Below, piece by piece: positions 1 through 10,374 of a stretch of 64,000 bases of DNA (the first letter of the stretch is position 1; every line of letters starts with the position of its first letter). Source of the DNA: Nymphaea colorata (Eukaryota; Streptophyta; Magnoliopsida; Nymphaeales; Nymphaeaceae); contig NC_045148.1 in assembly GCF_008831285.2 (NCBI RefSeq), forward strand, positions 4,404,001 through 4,468,000. The letters are read 5' to 3'. Below the pieces are notes generated by a model. It saw nothing but the letters and a program-made list of their open reading frames with translations, did not search any database and had not been told where the DNA came from. The translations under genes and the position numbers were made by a program.

Positions 1-1017
1 GGGGATATGGTAACCAAACACAAAGGAGATTCCATAAGGGTGTTTGGCGACAAAAATACTAATATAGAATTCTATGAGTCTGTCTTAAAGATCGAAACAA
101 ATTCATAACTACTATTTAGTATCCAGAGAAAAATAAAAAAGTTACTGCCCTCGACGCATGCTCTTGTAGCCAAAATTTTCATTTTCTAGAGGACTGCAAT
201 TGAAAACATATGCTGTGCTTTTTTCCCTTTTGAGAAAATTTTTGCCATGAAACTGACGGTAATATAATCCCAAAAATTAAAGATATTTATGGCATGAAGC
301 ATTCTACCATCACAGCGGCGTGCATGAGAGATAAAGTGTTGGGATATCACGTCTAAGATTAGGTGCCACCAAATTCTTATTATTCATGTCGTCACTGAAT
401 GTCATAGACAATCAGTTCTACTGGAAGACATGACACCGGTGCCGCTGACAGTGTGACTTAAAAAGTACAATTTTGAGGGACTCAATTGGGAATTTCAACA
501 CAAACTCTGTGAAAAAGTATGAGCCACATGTTCCTTATCTACTTCTTACAGAAAAAATGTGGATTAGAAGTATGAAACTTGAAGAATGATATCAATCTAA
601 GTCACATGGATACTGGTACCAGCATGAGCATGGAAACAGGGGAGTGGATATGGATACAGCATTTTGAAAACTTGTGGTGGTCATGGGGATACAGCAAGGT
701 ATATATACATATAGTAAGATTCCACAAAAGATATGCACAATTTGAAAAAAAAAAACTTCAAAATTCTACAAAAATTATGAAAAAAAAACAAAACAGATGT
801 GTCCAGGCATATCGTCATACCGGTGTCGGCATGCCGATACAGATTTTGCCATATCCTTGTGACTTAGGCCTCAATGGCTTAACTTCCACTGTGAAGAATG
901 TCATCAACAGTTCAATGCCTGTAATCTGGTAAGAACTGTCTGCATAGAGCAACAGCGCTCAATTGAAAAAAAAAAGAAAAAAGAAATAAAGGTAAAGATT
1001 TAAAATCTTGATTTGGT
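1..1017. other. AT-rich stretch, no gene recognised
   Basis: I see no splice-linked coding exon, RNA gene or named transposon here. A plus-strand open frame of 117 codons near 579-932 has low-complexity, lysine-rich content and runs through A-tracts, so I do not call it a gene. Confidence 0.5.
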
Positions 1018-1101
1018 GGTTTGGATCCCTATCAGGCTTAGCCCCAGTAAAAAAGATGACCTGTTTGATCAACTGGTTGCCATGCATCCATCACGAGTTA
1101 C
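1018..1101 (+). repeat. Solo arm of the A/B/C inverted-repeat element
   Basis: This 84-bp piece starts with ggtttggatccctatcaggc and ends near gagttacc. It matches the right arms at 42,832-42,900, 48,334-48,403 and 57,103-57,172: the same order of ggcttagcccc, a short A-run, ggttgc, gcatcc and gagttacc. Only one arm is seen here, so it is a dispersed fragment or solo arm of the family described at 42-59 kb. Function unknown. Confidence 0.55.
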
Positions 1102-1166
1102 CAACAGGAAATGTCCTTGGAGCCTTGCATGTGGCCTCCTTCTGATCACCAGATGCGCATAAGACT

Positions 1167-1296
1167 GTGCATCCGGCCTGGGTACCCAGCCAGGCTCGGG
1201 CTCGGATGTTGAGTATCAGGCTGAGCGTGGACTCAATTTTCGGGTGTCGGGCCAGCCTGGGCCAGGCCGACCCGATGCCCAGGCTTAGATGTGCAC
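1167..1296. repeat. GC-rich imperfect inverted repeat, MITE-like
   Basis: The two ends (gtgcatccggcctggg and cccaggcttagatgtgcac) are partly inverted copies of each other, and the interior is rich in ggcc and cgggtc motifs in otherwise AT-rich DNA. Composition resembles the hAT-type element at 7,476-7,808, but I see no clear target duplication. Confidence 0.3.
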
Positions 1297-1976
1297 CGCA
1301 TCAAGTGCAGCTTGGAGTCGGATGCATGGAAAGTAATAGCAAGCGCACTGCTGGAAGCAGAGGCATGAGACAGATTATATAGCGTTTCAATCTTGTTTTG
1401 TTCTATTTTGATGCATTTCAATTTTGTGGACCTCGTAGAGCCATGCCCTTCTGTCTCAATCCTGTGGATATGCGATGTGGTCATCCTGTTGACATATATA
1501 CTGCATCTTCTCCATTTGGACACTTTGCTCCCATTTTTGCTGAGAAAAGATGAACTCTCCTTTTATAAATTAAGTTCAGTGTATTTATTTCCATGAAAAT
1601 GAAGCACATCTTGATGTCATATTTTGAGTGAACAAGGTCTGGGGGACAAACAGAGAGTTACTTCCACAAACTTTACAACAATTAATTAAGTAAATAAGCA
1701 ATGGTTAATTGTGTTAGGTGTTTATATTCAGTTTGATTCCCATGGATAACATGTCTCTGCAATATCTCAAGAGGGACGTGGTGGGGTATGTATGTTGAAG
1801 GATGTATTGTCACCATTCTTGGGATTGAATCTGCCTTAAAAAACTAGGAGGTGCAGGGTTGAGTTGGACTCTCTTCTAGGCAGTAGATAACCCCACTCAA
1901 TAGAAAAATGTGCTACCATATTTTCCCAAAAAGCATCATTCCAAGAAACGAGAGTGGTGGGTGTTTGTGTTCAACC
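1297..1976. other. No gene recognised
   Basis: Short open frames overlap on both strands but none resembles a known protein. Nothing else stands out. Confidence 0.45.
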
Positions 1977-2160
1977 CCGGAGCGGAGCCAGAATTTTTTC
2001 ATGAGGGGGCCTGAATTCAAGTTTCTAAATTTTGACTACGGCCAAAATATCATTTTTCGAAATTTTTATATAAAACAAGTGAAGTTTTCTAAAATTTACA
2101 TGTAAATTTAAGAAAAAAAAAAACATTAAGTGGGGCCAGGGCTCATGCAGGCCTTACCTT
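1977..2160 (+). repeat. Dispersed short element, gcggagcc type
   Basis: It begins with gcggagccagaatttttt and ends with ggggccagggctcatgcagg around an AT-rich core. An inverted copy with the same start, core and end motifs lies at 51,675-51,880, and more distant relatives at 36,123-36,305 and 51,893-52,075. The pattern fits a short non-autonomous transposon; superfamily not determined. Confidence 0.5.
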
Positions 2161-2477
2161 GGCTGAATTTTCATCGCTTTTTTTTTTTTTAGTTTGGATT
2201 TTAGGCCATGTTCGGAAAACACATCATGCAACCTACTGAATTTGCCAAGAAATGAAGTGAGAAACGAAGTGCATGGCAAGTAGTACAAGGTGTTTTGCTG
2301 CAACTTGTAAAAAATAAATGATGTCATTACTGCCACGAACAAACATATCAAACAACACCATCGGAAAATCTCCTCGCCTGTCTCTTGAGGAAGTGTTCAC
2401 GGCCAGCACTTTCCTAGCAACTTTGAACTCTGTTGGTTTTCATCATCAACAATCCAATTTTGTCTCTTTGAGCAACG

Positions 2478-2480
<3 letters not shown>

Positions 2481-2570
<90 letters not shown>
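2481..2570. repeat. (TA)n microsatellite, 90 bp
   Basis: An uninterrupted run of about 45 TA units. Tyr-Ile repeat frames that cross it on both strands are artefacts of the repeat. Confidence 0.98.
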
Positions 2571-2572
<2 letters not shown>

Positions 2573-3499
2573 TAGGGTGCATATCATAGTAAGCCTTCTT
2601 CATCTCCTTTCTTTCCTTTTCTTTGCCTGTTTTTCTCTTTTCCGAGCGTGCCTAGAGATTGCAGCGGATCCATGGCTCGAAACCGACCACCATGCCTTGT
2701 TCATCATCCCCAACCAGCTTAGCCTTGCGGATTTAGATTGACCCTCTGTCACCAGTAGCTCATTTTGGTGAGACACTTTAAAGAGGTTGAAGCCCCTCCT
2801 CTTCCTTTTTTGGTGATAAGAGCTACTTCTAGACTTGGGTGGAAGAGATACATCCATCAACTAAAGTGTTGTGCCTATGCTTTCGAGGCTCTAGAAGAGT
2901 ATCCCCCCACAATAAATGAATTAACAACTCGATTTTCACTGGTCCGCTAGTCCAACCAATCATGATACACCTCTTAGACCAAACAAATGTCACATGCGTA
3001 CAAGATATGACTTGATCAACAGAATACAAACCCTAATGGGCCCGAGCCACATTATGGCCAGCAGGGTGGTCAAGACTGGGCAAGAATGATACACACAAAT
3101 CGAAAAATGGTCCAACAGCCGCAACTGGTCTCCGCTTTGACCAACTTCTCCGCCAATAAGTGCTCCTCTTGATTTCCATCCATGGAACCCAGCTGCTTAT
3201 TACCTTGAACCCAGCCTAGCAGCTCCTTCGAGCTTCCGGCGCCACGGCCTTGAGAAAAATCCACCGCCACCCATTGGCACCGGCCGCTTTGCCCAGCATC
3301 ACTCATATTAACAAACTGGGGCGACCCCAACGAAGAATAATTAAATTGACTAGCGTCTCATTCTGGAGTACTCCTAATAATATAATGTAGTCAAGCAAAG
3401 TGTGTTGACGCTGTCGACATACCAATCACGCTTTATGTGCGTCGCAACCATCTGCGAACAGCTCAATGTTAAATCGTGTCGACACATCTAGTAGTTAGT
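2571..3499. other. No recognised gene; one unassigned minus-strand frame
   Basis: The stretch is closer to 50% GC than its surroundings around 3,070-3,330, where the minus strand has an 86-codon ATG frame. I do not recognise the product and see no flanking exon. No transposon motif was found. Confidence 0.35.
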
Positions 3500-3860
3500 T
3501 CCCTTATTTGACGGCCTTGAATTTGATTTTAAAATTAAAATTTTAAAAGAAAAATTCCACTTCAAACTGAAATTGAAATGAAAATTCTAGTTTTTAGTTT
3601 GTCTGGAATTTTGATTCTTGAATTGAAAGTGATGTATTTGGTAAAACAAAAATTAGAATTCTAGAATTGTTGGATTAAAATTCATCATGGCATGCGCCTT
3701 GAAGGGAAATGAAAAAATTCTAAAATTTTAGAGTTGTAATTGTACTCCTTAGAGTAAAATCACAATTCTAGAATTTTAATTCAAGAATGAGCTTATAAGT
3801 TTATTAAATTTTCTTGTTTGATAACATAATTCTCACTTTTGATAAAATGAGAAATTTCGA
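3500..3860. repeat. AT-rich element with scattered aattctagaattttaa motifs
   Basis: Near-palindromic motifs such as aattctagaattttaatt recur on both strands, and the text resembles AT-rich MITEs common in plants. Termini and target duplications are not clear. Confidence 0.25.
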
Positions 3861-4242
3861 CTTTAAAATTCCATAACCCCAACCTCCCCAAACTTTTTCT
3901 GATTCGATCAAACTTTTAACCTAAAGTTCTCTGTCAAGAAGCTAAGTTAACAGAAATTCCCTCTGGTACTACCCGAAATTTGGGACAACGTGGAGTCTAA
4001 TTAATTACAGATTAATCTAATTATTTCCAAAGAAAATGGCACAGCACCTTCTATTTAGGTTTTTAAATATTTTCCTTGCCAAAAAATTATAAAAAAATTA
4101 GGTGCACGCCCATGAAATTTTCACATTGTTTTTACCATTTTCCAAGTAAACCATGTTACCGTGCAAATTCTTTTCGTTTAAACAAAATTACGGAGTTCAT
4201 CATACCTAAACAATTCTTACGGTGGTACAGGCAGCTTAAGAA

Positions 4243-4262
4243 ATATATATATATATATATAT
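4243..4262. repeat. (AT)n microsatellite
   Basis: About ten AT units directly upstream of the hairpin at 4,281-4,330. Confidence 0.9.
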
Positions 4263-4280
4263 CAAGAGACGGTGAAAAAG

Positions 4281-4330
4281 AGATCCTAGCACCTACCACA
4301 AGAGAGATGAAAAGGTAGGTTCTAGGATCT
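4281..4330. repeat. Near-perfect hairpin, 17-bp stem
   Basis: Positions 4,281-4,297 (agatcctagcacctacc) pair with 4,314-4,330 (ggtaggttctaggatct) with one mismatch, leaving a 16-nt loop. It may be a small fold-back element remnant; no gene is associated. Confidence 0.7.
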
Positions 4331-5217
4331 TAGATGTTGGACGAATAAGAAACAATATCTTGGTTGGTAGTTGAGAGAAACAAAAAAAATTAATGTATCA
4401 TTTAATATTAGATGACAAAAAATGTTTCATTATTCTTTTTTAATTTTTTTTTATAGTCATTGATCTATACGAAATCAAGAATTGCAAATGTTCCTTATAT
4501 CTACCATCTAAGTATGTAAGTATGTAGCCTCTCGCTAGCTCTCTCGTCTATAGACCTGAATCTGCCGATTCAATGAGCGGGAACGTTCTCGATCAGTTTG
4601 ACACAATTAGATCTGGTTCAAGGCAGACGTGTGGTATTCACTAATATTTTCAAATTTTTTCTAAAAATGCCTTTTCCGATCCAATTTCTTACATAAAAAA
4701 ATGCATATATTTCAATGTCAACATGATTCCGCAAATAATTTCAATTGTAATTCAGCTGATTATCTGTTTTTTTTTTCCAATCCCTTGCAATTTGTCCTTT
4801 CTAAGAGTATTCCGTATCCAATTAACACGTACCTAATGAATTATCTGCTCCTGGCAATTAATTAATCAAAATCCAAATTCTCGGGCAACACTTGTATAAG
4901 TTGATCTGACCTTGAAAACCTAATTGACTCCAAACATCTCCATTTATTTTCATTTGTCTCTCTCTTTTTTAAACTACTGTTGGCCAAGCATGTCAAGATA
5001 TACAGTGGTATTTACCCAATGAGGGCGTACTTAGTTGTGGCCGACCCGATCCAATGTTATTAAAATGGGGGCCTATATGTGGTAAGGGTGGCGACAGGGT
5101 GTTGTCATCTCTCGCGAAAGTGGTCGGCACCGGTGTGTCCTTTTCCCCAAGCTTTCTCGACGTGGTGTAAAGTTGGGGCCACCCGCTTGCTTTAGTACGA
5201 TCTTTGGCAACTTCTTT
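4331..5217. other. No gene recognised
   Basis: AT-rich sequence. Only short frames are present and no recognisable motif was found. Confidence 0.45.
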
Positions 5218-5345
5218 TAAAAGCATCAGTTCGCAAATGTTGGTGCGCATGTCGAGAAATCACCAACTCATAGCCGATCTTAGATCTACTGATAAATGTG
5301 CAGATGACCATTCTAAATCCATTAAAAGTATCAGTTGGCAAATGC
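5218..5345. repeat. Two copies of a ~21-bp motif about 106 bp apart
   Basis: The motif aaaagcatcagttcgcaaat near 5,219 recurs as aaaagtatcagttggcaaat near 5,325 in the same orientation. It lies downstream (3' on the minus strand) of the LINE fragment. Confidence 0.45.
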
Positions 5346-5469
5346 TTGCAAACCAGAGAGAGAGAGAGAGATGTGATGTTTTCAAAAACAACATCAAACA
5401 CCACTTGGATTAATGGTCTCATTTTAGAACCTTAGACATAAGATCCAAGTATCAGAAATCAGCCCCAGA

Positions 5470-5880
5470 TCCAAGATCCGAGGCCATCAAAAGCAACCTA
5501 AGAGGTAGTCTAAGATATTTAGTAGGAAATTGACCAATAGAACACTCAAATACCTAAGCAAAGTTGAGCCTTGTATCATCATCTACATTAAACATGAAGA
5601 GGATGGACCTGACTTGTTGATAGATAACTTGAAAATGAGCAAAATATCTGTGGCATCAAATGTTGGTGTGTGTGTAGAGGCATGACATGAAAGGAGGGTG
5701 TCATCCGCATATTGCAATATGATGGCAGAATGTTTCACAAACGATAAAGGAGCCAGAAGTCCAACATCCGCATATTGCTCTAGAGAATAGAACTACCAAA
5801 CCTTTGAGGGGGAAGTTGAGCAGCATTTATGATGGGGGCAACCTTGTCTGATGCCATGTGATAACTAAAAATTTCTCTGA
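5470..5880 (-). pseudogene. L1-like LINE reverse transcriptase fragment
   Basis: Read on the minus strand from about 5,870, frames give a HGIRQGCP-like block (seen as HMASDKVAP), then QYADDTLLS near 5,693-5,731, then ILLIF and a TKYLRLPL-like block. That is the order of RT motifs in plant L1-type LINEs, where YADD carries two catalytic aspartates. Stops and frame changes separate the blocks, so this is a dead fragment covering only part of the RT. It is joined abruptly near 5,880 to the LTR relic upstream, so one may have inserted into or been recombined with the other. Confidence in the family is moderate. Confidence 0.62.
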
Positions 5881-5956
5881 GACTACTGCTTAAAATGGAA
5901 ACAAAGTTCAGAGAGAGAGAGAGTTCTTAATTGTGTATTACTGAACCAATAACCTG

Positions 5957-5970
5957 GTATTTATATTGCC
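5957..5970 (-). promoter_or_regulatory. TATA-like box in LTR relic
   Basis: On the minus strand the sequence reads ggcaatataaatacc and is followed by a pyrimidine-rich (CT)n tract, the same arrangement as in the young LTRs. Presumably the old LTR promoter; activity unknown. Confidence 0.4.
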
Positions 5971-6200
5971 AGACTGTCTCAAGCCGTACCTCACTAACTC
6001 GGTCGTAGACCGGTACAAGGGATATGAATCTAAACTGAAAACAGGGGAAATTACATGAAATGGTCCGAATCATCCTGGCCTCACTCGCTCAGGTTGTGCC
6101 TAAGCTCGTCTCGGACTGAGTTGTACGCTTTCATTTAGCTGACGGCGACTGGGCTCTTAGCCCGCACACACCTAGGTTCGCCCTAGGCTGCTGTTGAAGA

Positions 6201-6960
6201 CTAACGCTGAATCCCTGACCGTGGTTGTTGACCCTGCTCGCTTCTGCCCATTCCTTCTCCGAACTCTTCCTTGACTGACAGGGCGCTGGGTGCCATGGTC
6301 TGACGTTGAGTCTCCTCTGGACATACGCTGAGTCCAGTCACGTCTTTTGACTTTGTCTTGCGTATAGCCCCACCTAGCCTGGAGTCGTCTATCTTAGCCA
6401 CCCCTCACCTTGGCAACTAGACTGATTTTGCCCAAGTGCGTCGACTAGTCCAGCCTTAGTCGCAACATGTCGCTTGCGATTCGTCCGACTATGAAAATTA
6501 GCCTTTCAATTATTTCGGCCCTGTGCGTCTATTGGTTCAGTCCTGGTTTCTTGCAGATGAGCTGCATCCCCAATCGCGATAACCTCCTTTAGCGCAATAG
6601 CGCTATCCTCGACAAAGTTGACCTGTTTTGCATGTCGCCTCTTGTCATTGCTCTCGGCCTTATGCTGTCGCGCTCGGCGCTCCTCGACAGCGCTCTCGGC
6701 CAATGCCTACTGCCCTCGGCATTCTTCGGCGGCGCTCCTCGACAGCGCTCTCAGCCAATGCCTGCTGCCCTCGGCATTCTTCAGCGGTGCTCTCACCTGT
6801 CACCTGCTGCGGTCGACAACCTTCAGCTGCGGCTGTCTACCCGTCGTGCGTCTCGGCTGTACGCACGTTCGTGGTTGGCAGAATCTCGCGTCTCCCGTCA
6901 GGATCCTCGACCTCTGCCTGCAGTCATGGACACTCTTCAGCTAGCCTCCATTCCTCAGCT
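6201..6960 (-). pseudogene. Decayed LTR-borne coding tail
   Basis: The minus strand carries broken Arg/Ala/Glu-rich frames, including 65- and 66-codon pieces at 6,506-6,703 and 6,201-6,401. The last ends in TAG followed by tcttc, just before cagcctagggcg; in the young element the tail ends in TAG followed by gtcttcgc before the same motif. The content resembles the hydrophilic Ala/Arg/Glu tail encoded by the young LTR, and I infer homology by position. It contains a 55-bp tandem duplication. Confidence 0.42.
6676..6800. repeat. 55-bp tandem repeat, about 2.2 copies
   Basis: Units start at 6,676 and 6,731 with ggcgctcctcgacagcgctc, and a partial third starts at 6,786. The period, 55, is not a multiple of 3, so any frame would shift between units. 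Confidence 0.85.
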
Positions 6961-7475
6961 GGTGGTATTCGACGCGCCCAGCCAAGTCTGACGTCTTCAT
7001 CCTTCGATCCTTGGCGTGCCTCGGCCATGTTGTCGGCAAGTCTTGGCATAGTCCTTGGTAGGCTTGTAATACTCCCTCTACTCGGATCAATGGACTCTCG
7101 TTGTCCTTGCTATTTGTCCCTTGCATGTGTTTGTCAGCTGTCCATCGTCGGTACAATATGATCCATATCTTGCGTTTTAACATTATGCGCCTTCCAATTT
7201 CTGCTTGTCCGCATGGTTGTGCCGACATGAAGGCAGCCGTTGGGAAGCGCCAGACATCCTGGAGCATGAGTGGTGTTGGCTGTGTCTTCAGGCGGCATCA
7301 AGGTAGTTTTGGTGTGCCATGAACCGTTCGGGTGCTGTGCTTGTTATATTGGTCAGGCTGATGCCATATCGTTTTGCCCCTTCGTTTGGCCTATGTATCG
7401 CTGCTGCTTTGGTGGAATGTCATCTTCCTACGACCATAAATGCAGCTCATCTACGCGGTGTGCAGAGGGCTTGGA

Positions 7476-7808
7476 TAAGGGTGGCCGTCGGGCCGAATAC
7501 CCATCGGGTACCCGGTACCCGTCCTGGGTCGGGAAAACGGGCTATTGGGCCGAGCCCGGGCCCGGTTCTGTGGCCCGGGTCGGCCCGGCCCAATCCGGCC
7601 CGTTAAAAATTTATAAAAAATGTTTTTTGTTATTTTTTAAACTTAAAAATGTGTATTTTATAATTAAGAATATATTTTATATTATTAAAAAAATATTTTG
7701 TAATTAAAAATAATTTTTTAGTATCAAAGAGGCTGGAACGGGTCTGGCCCAGGCCCGACAGGCCAACCTGGGTCGGGTCTTACCGGCCCGGCCCGATAAC
7801 CACCCCTA
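7476..7808. mobile_element. hAT-type MITE with 8-bp target duplication
   Basis: The ends read taagggtggccgtcgggcc and, inverted, taggggtggttatcgggcc, a good terminal inverted repeat. GGCTTGGA flanks both sides (7,468-7,475 and 7,809-7,816), an 8-bp duplication as expected for hAT transposition. GC-rich ends with repeated cccggg motifs enclose a ~130-bp AT-rich core. At 333 bp it cannot encode a transposase, so it would depend on a hAT transposase elsewhere. It interrupts the GC-rich LTR relic. Confidence 0.82.
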
Positions 7809-7913
7809 GGCTTGGATGTGCGGCTTGCGGCCTCTTAGCTTTTATTATGTTTATTGGTTATTGTTGCCGTTACGTCGGCTTTTATGGATTTCTCAATATG
7901 TTTTGGTCACCGG
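7809..7913. other. Flank between MITE and 18S-derived array
   Basis: Starts with the second copy of the MITE target duplication and runs into the first linker of the array. The last ~20 bp before 7,914 (atgttttggtcaccgg) weakly resemble array sequence. Confidence 0.4.
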
Positions 7914-8040
7914 TGGGCAGTTGTCAAATGTTGTTCTTCCTAAAATGTCGTTCGTAGGATGTCAAAAATGTAACTAAAACTGACCGTCGGCAGCTACCCG
8001 TCCTCTCGTGGTCAGTGTCTATGATATTGTCAAGGTGTGA
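7914..8040 (+). repeat. Array linker, left-edge partial unit
   Basis: Holds only the linker (ttgtcaaatgttgttcttcc to caaggtgtga) and no 18S part, so the array begins inside a unit. Confidence 0.8.
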
Positions 8041-8439
8041 CTACCTAGTTGATCCTGCTAGTAGTCATATGCCTGTCTTAAAGATTAAGATACACATGTG
8101 TAAGTATGAACTAATTCAGATGGTGAAATGGCGAACGACTCATTAAATCAGTTATAGTTTGTTTGATGGTATTTGCTACTCAGATAAGATAACCGTAGTA
8201 AAGCTAGAGCTAATACATACACAACACTCTGACTTATGGAAAGGATGCATTTATTAGATAAAAGTCCAACGCGGGCTTTGCTCGACGTTTTGGTGATTCA
8301 TGATAACTCGACGGATCACACAACCTTGTCAAATATTATTCCTCTTAAAACGATGTGCGAACTGATGTAAAAAATGAAACTAAGACTGGCTGTCGATAGC
8401 CACCGGTTCTCCTGTGGTCGGTGTATCCGACGTTGTCAA
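8041..8439 (+). repeat. 18S-derived unit 1
   Basis: The 18S-like part spans about 8,041-8,326 and is followed by the linker. It carries a small duplication (gataagataac) where the 18S sequence has a single copy. Confidence 0.85.
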
Positions 8440-8836
8440 GTTGTTTGATCCTGCTAGTAGTCATATGCTTCTCTCAAAGATTAAGCAATGCATGTGTAAG
8501 TATGACCTAATTCGGACGGTGCAACTGTGAATGACTCATTAAATCAGTTATAGTTTGTTTGATGGTATTTGATACTTGGATAACCTTAGTAAAGCTAGAG
8601 CTAATTCGTGCACAACACCCCGACTTCTGGAACGGATGCATTATTAAATAAAAGACCAACGCGTGCTTTGCTAGATGTTTTGGTGATTCACTGTAACTCG
8701 ACGGATAACACAACCTTGTCAAATGTTGTTCTTCCTAAAACGACGTCCGTAGGTATGTAAAAAATGAAACTAAGACTAACCGTCGGTAGCCACCGGTCCT
8801 CTTGTGGTCGGTGTCTATGACATTGTCAAGGTGTGA
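8440..8836 (+). repeat. 18S-derived unit 2
   Basis: Lacks the gactacctg at the linker/18S join and starts at ttgatcctgctagtag. Otherwise it is collinear with the other units. Confidence 0.85.
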
Positions 8837-9181
8837 CTACCTGATTGATCCTGCTAGTAGTGATATGCCTGTCTCAAAGATTAAGCCATGCATGTGTAAG
8901 TATGAACTAATTTAGACACTAAAACTGCGAATGACTCATTAAATCAGCTATAGTTTATTTGATGGTATTTGGTACTCGAATAACCGTAGGAAAGATAGAC
9001 CTAATACGTTCACCACACCCGGACTTCTAGAAAGGACGTGTTTATTAGATAAAAGGCCAACGCAAGCAACGCAAGCTTTGATAAAACGACATCCGTAGGG
9101 TTGTCAAAAATGAAACTAAAGCTAACCGTTGGCAGTCACCGATCCTCTTGTGGTTGGTGTCTATAACGTTGTCAAGGTAAG
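8837..9181 (+). repeat. 18S-derived unit 3, internally deleted
   Basis: About 50 bp are missing around 9,080, where caacgcaagcaacgcaagc runs straight into ttgataaaacgac, removing the end of the 18S part and the start of the linker. This explains the 345-bp length. Confidence 0.85.
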
Positions 9182-9576
9182 ACAACCTGGTTGATCCTGC
9201 TAGTGGTCTTTCTCAAAGATTAAACCATGCCTTTGTAGGTATGAACTAATTCAGACGCTGAAACTATGAATGACTCATTAAATAAGTTATAGTTTGTTTG
9301 ATGGTATTTGCTACTCGGATAACCGTAGTAAAGCTAGAGCTAATATTTGCACCACACCCTGACTTTTGGAAGGGACGTGTTTATTAGATGAAAGGCCAAC
9401 GCGGGCTGTGCTTGATGTTTTGGTGATTTATGATAACTCAACGGATCACAACACCTTGTCAAATTTTGTTCTTCCTAAAACGACGTCCGTAGGGATGTCA
9501 AAACTGAAACAAAGACTAACCGTCGACAACCACCGGTCCTCTTGTGGTCAGTGTTTCCGATGTTGTCAAGGTGTGA
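9182..9576 (+). repeat. 18S-derived unit 4
   Basis: Starts acctggttgatcctgctagt; a few bases of tagtcatatg are missing. The linker is intact. Confidence 0.85.
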
Positions 9577-9976
9577 CTACCTGGTTGATCCTGGTAGTAG
9601 TCATGTGTTTGTCTCAAAATTAAGCCATGCATGTGTAAGTATGAACTAATTCTGACGGTGAAACTGCGAGTGGCTCATTAAATCAGTTATAGTTTGTTTG
9701 ATGGTATTTGCTACTCGGATAAACACAGTAAAGCTTGAGCTAATACCTGCACCACACCCCGACTTCTGGAAGGGACACATTTGTAAGATAAAAGGCCGAT
9801 GTGGGCTTTGCTTGATGTTTTGGTGATTCATGATAACTCGACGGATCGCACAACCTTCTCAAATGTTGTTCTTTTTAAAACAACGTCCGTAGTGATGTCA
9901 AAACTGAAACCAAGACTGACCATCGGCAGCCACCGGTTCTCTTGTGGTCTGTATCTCCGATGTTGTCAAGGTGTGA
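9577..9976 (+). repeat. 18S-derived unit 5
   Basis: One of the units closest to 18S, with ctacctggttgatcctgg at the start and a complete linker. Confidence 0.85.
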
Positions 9977-10374
9977 CTACCTGGTTGATCCTGCTAGTAG
10001 TCATATGCTTATCTTAAAGATTAAGCCATGCATGTGTAAGTATGAACTAATTCAAACGGTGAAACTACGAATGACTCATTAAATCATTTATAGTTTGTTT
10101 GATGGTATTTGTTACTTGGATAACCGTAGTAAAGCTAGAGCTAATACATGCATCACACCCCAACTTCTGGAAGGCATGCATGTATTAGATAAAAGGCCGA
10201 CGCGGGCTTTGCTCGATGTTTTGGTGATTCATGAAAACTCGACGGATCGCACAACCTTGTCATATATTGTTCCTAAAACGACATCCGTAGGGATGTCAAA
10301 AATGAAACTAAGACTGACCGTCGGCAGCCTTCTGCCCTTTTGTGGTTAGTGTCTATAACGTTGTCATGGTGTGA
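9977..10374 (+). repeat. 18S-derived unit 6
   Basis: Complete unit with both the 18S-like part and the linker. Confidence 0.85.

Larger units (their letters stand above)
5885..7475 (-). mobile_element. Minus-strand LTR relic of the long-LTR gypsy family, part 1
   Basis: Read on the minus strand, a coding-like tail ends in a stop just before cagcctagggcgaacctagg (6,170-6,200), followed by tgtgcgggctaag. The young element's LTR has the same order: frame, stop, cagcctagggcgagcctagg, gcgtgcgggctaag. Further on comes a TATA-like aatataaatacc (near 5,957-5,970), then a CT-run, as in the young LTR. Composition is GC-rich against an AT-rich surround. The left end is cut by LINE sequence; the right end (LTR start) is not clear and is interrupted by a MITE. 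Homology is at the level of order and motifs, not a continuous alignment. Confidence 0.5.

Noticed and set aside
579-932. 117-codon frame as a gene
   Set aside because: Low-complexity Lys-rich content through A-tracts, with no domain or splice context.
2318-2603. Open frames of repeated Tyr-Ile on both strands
   Set aside because: They are translations of the (TA)n microsatellite.
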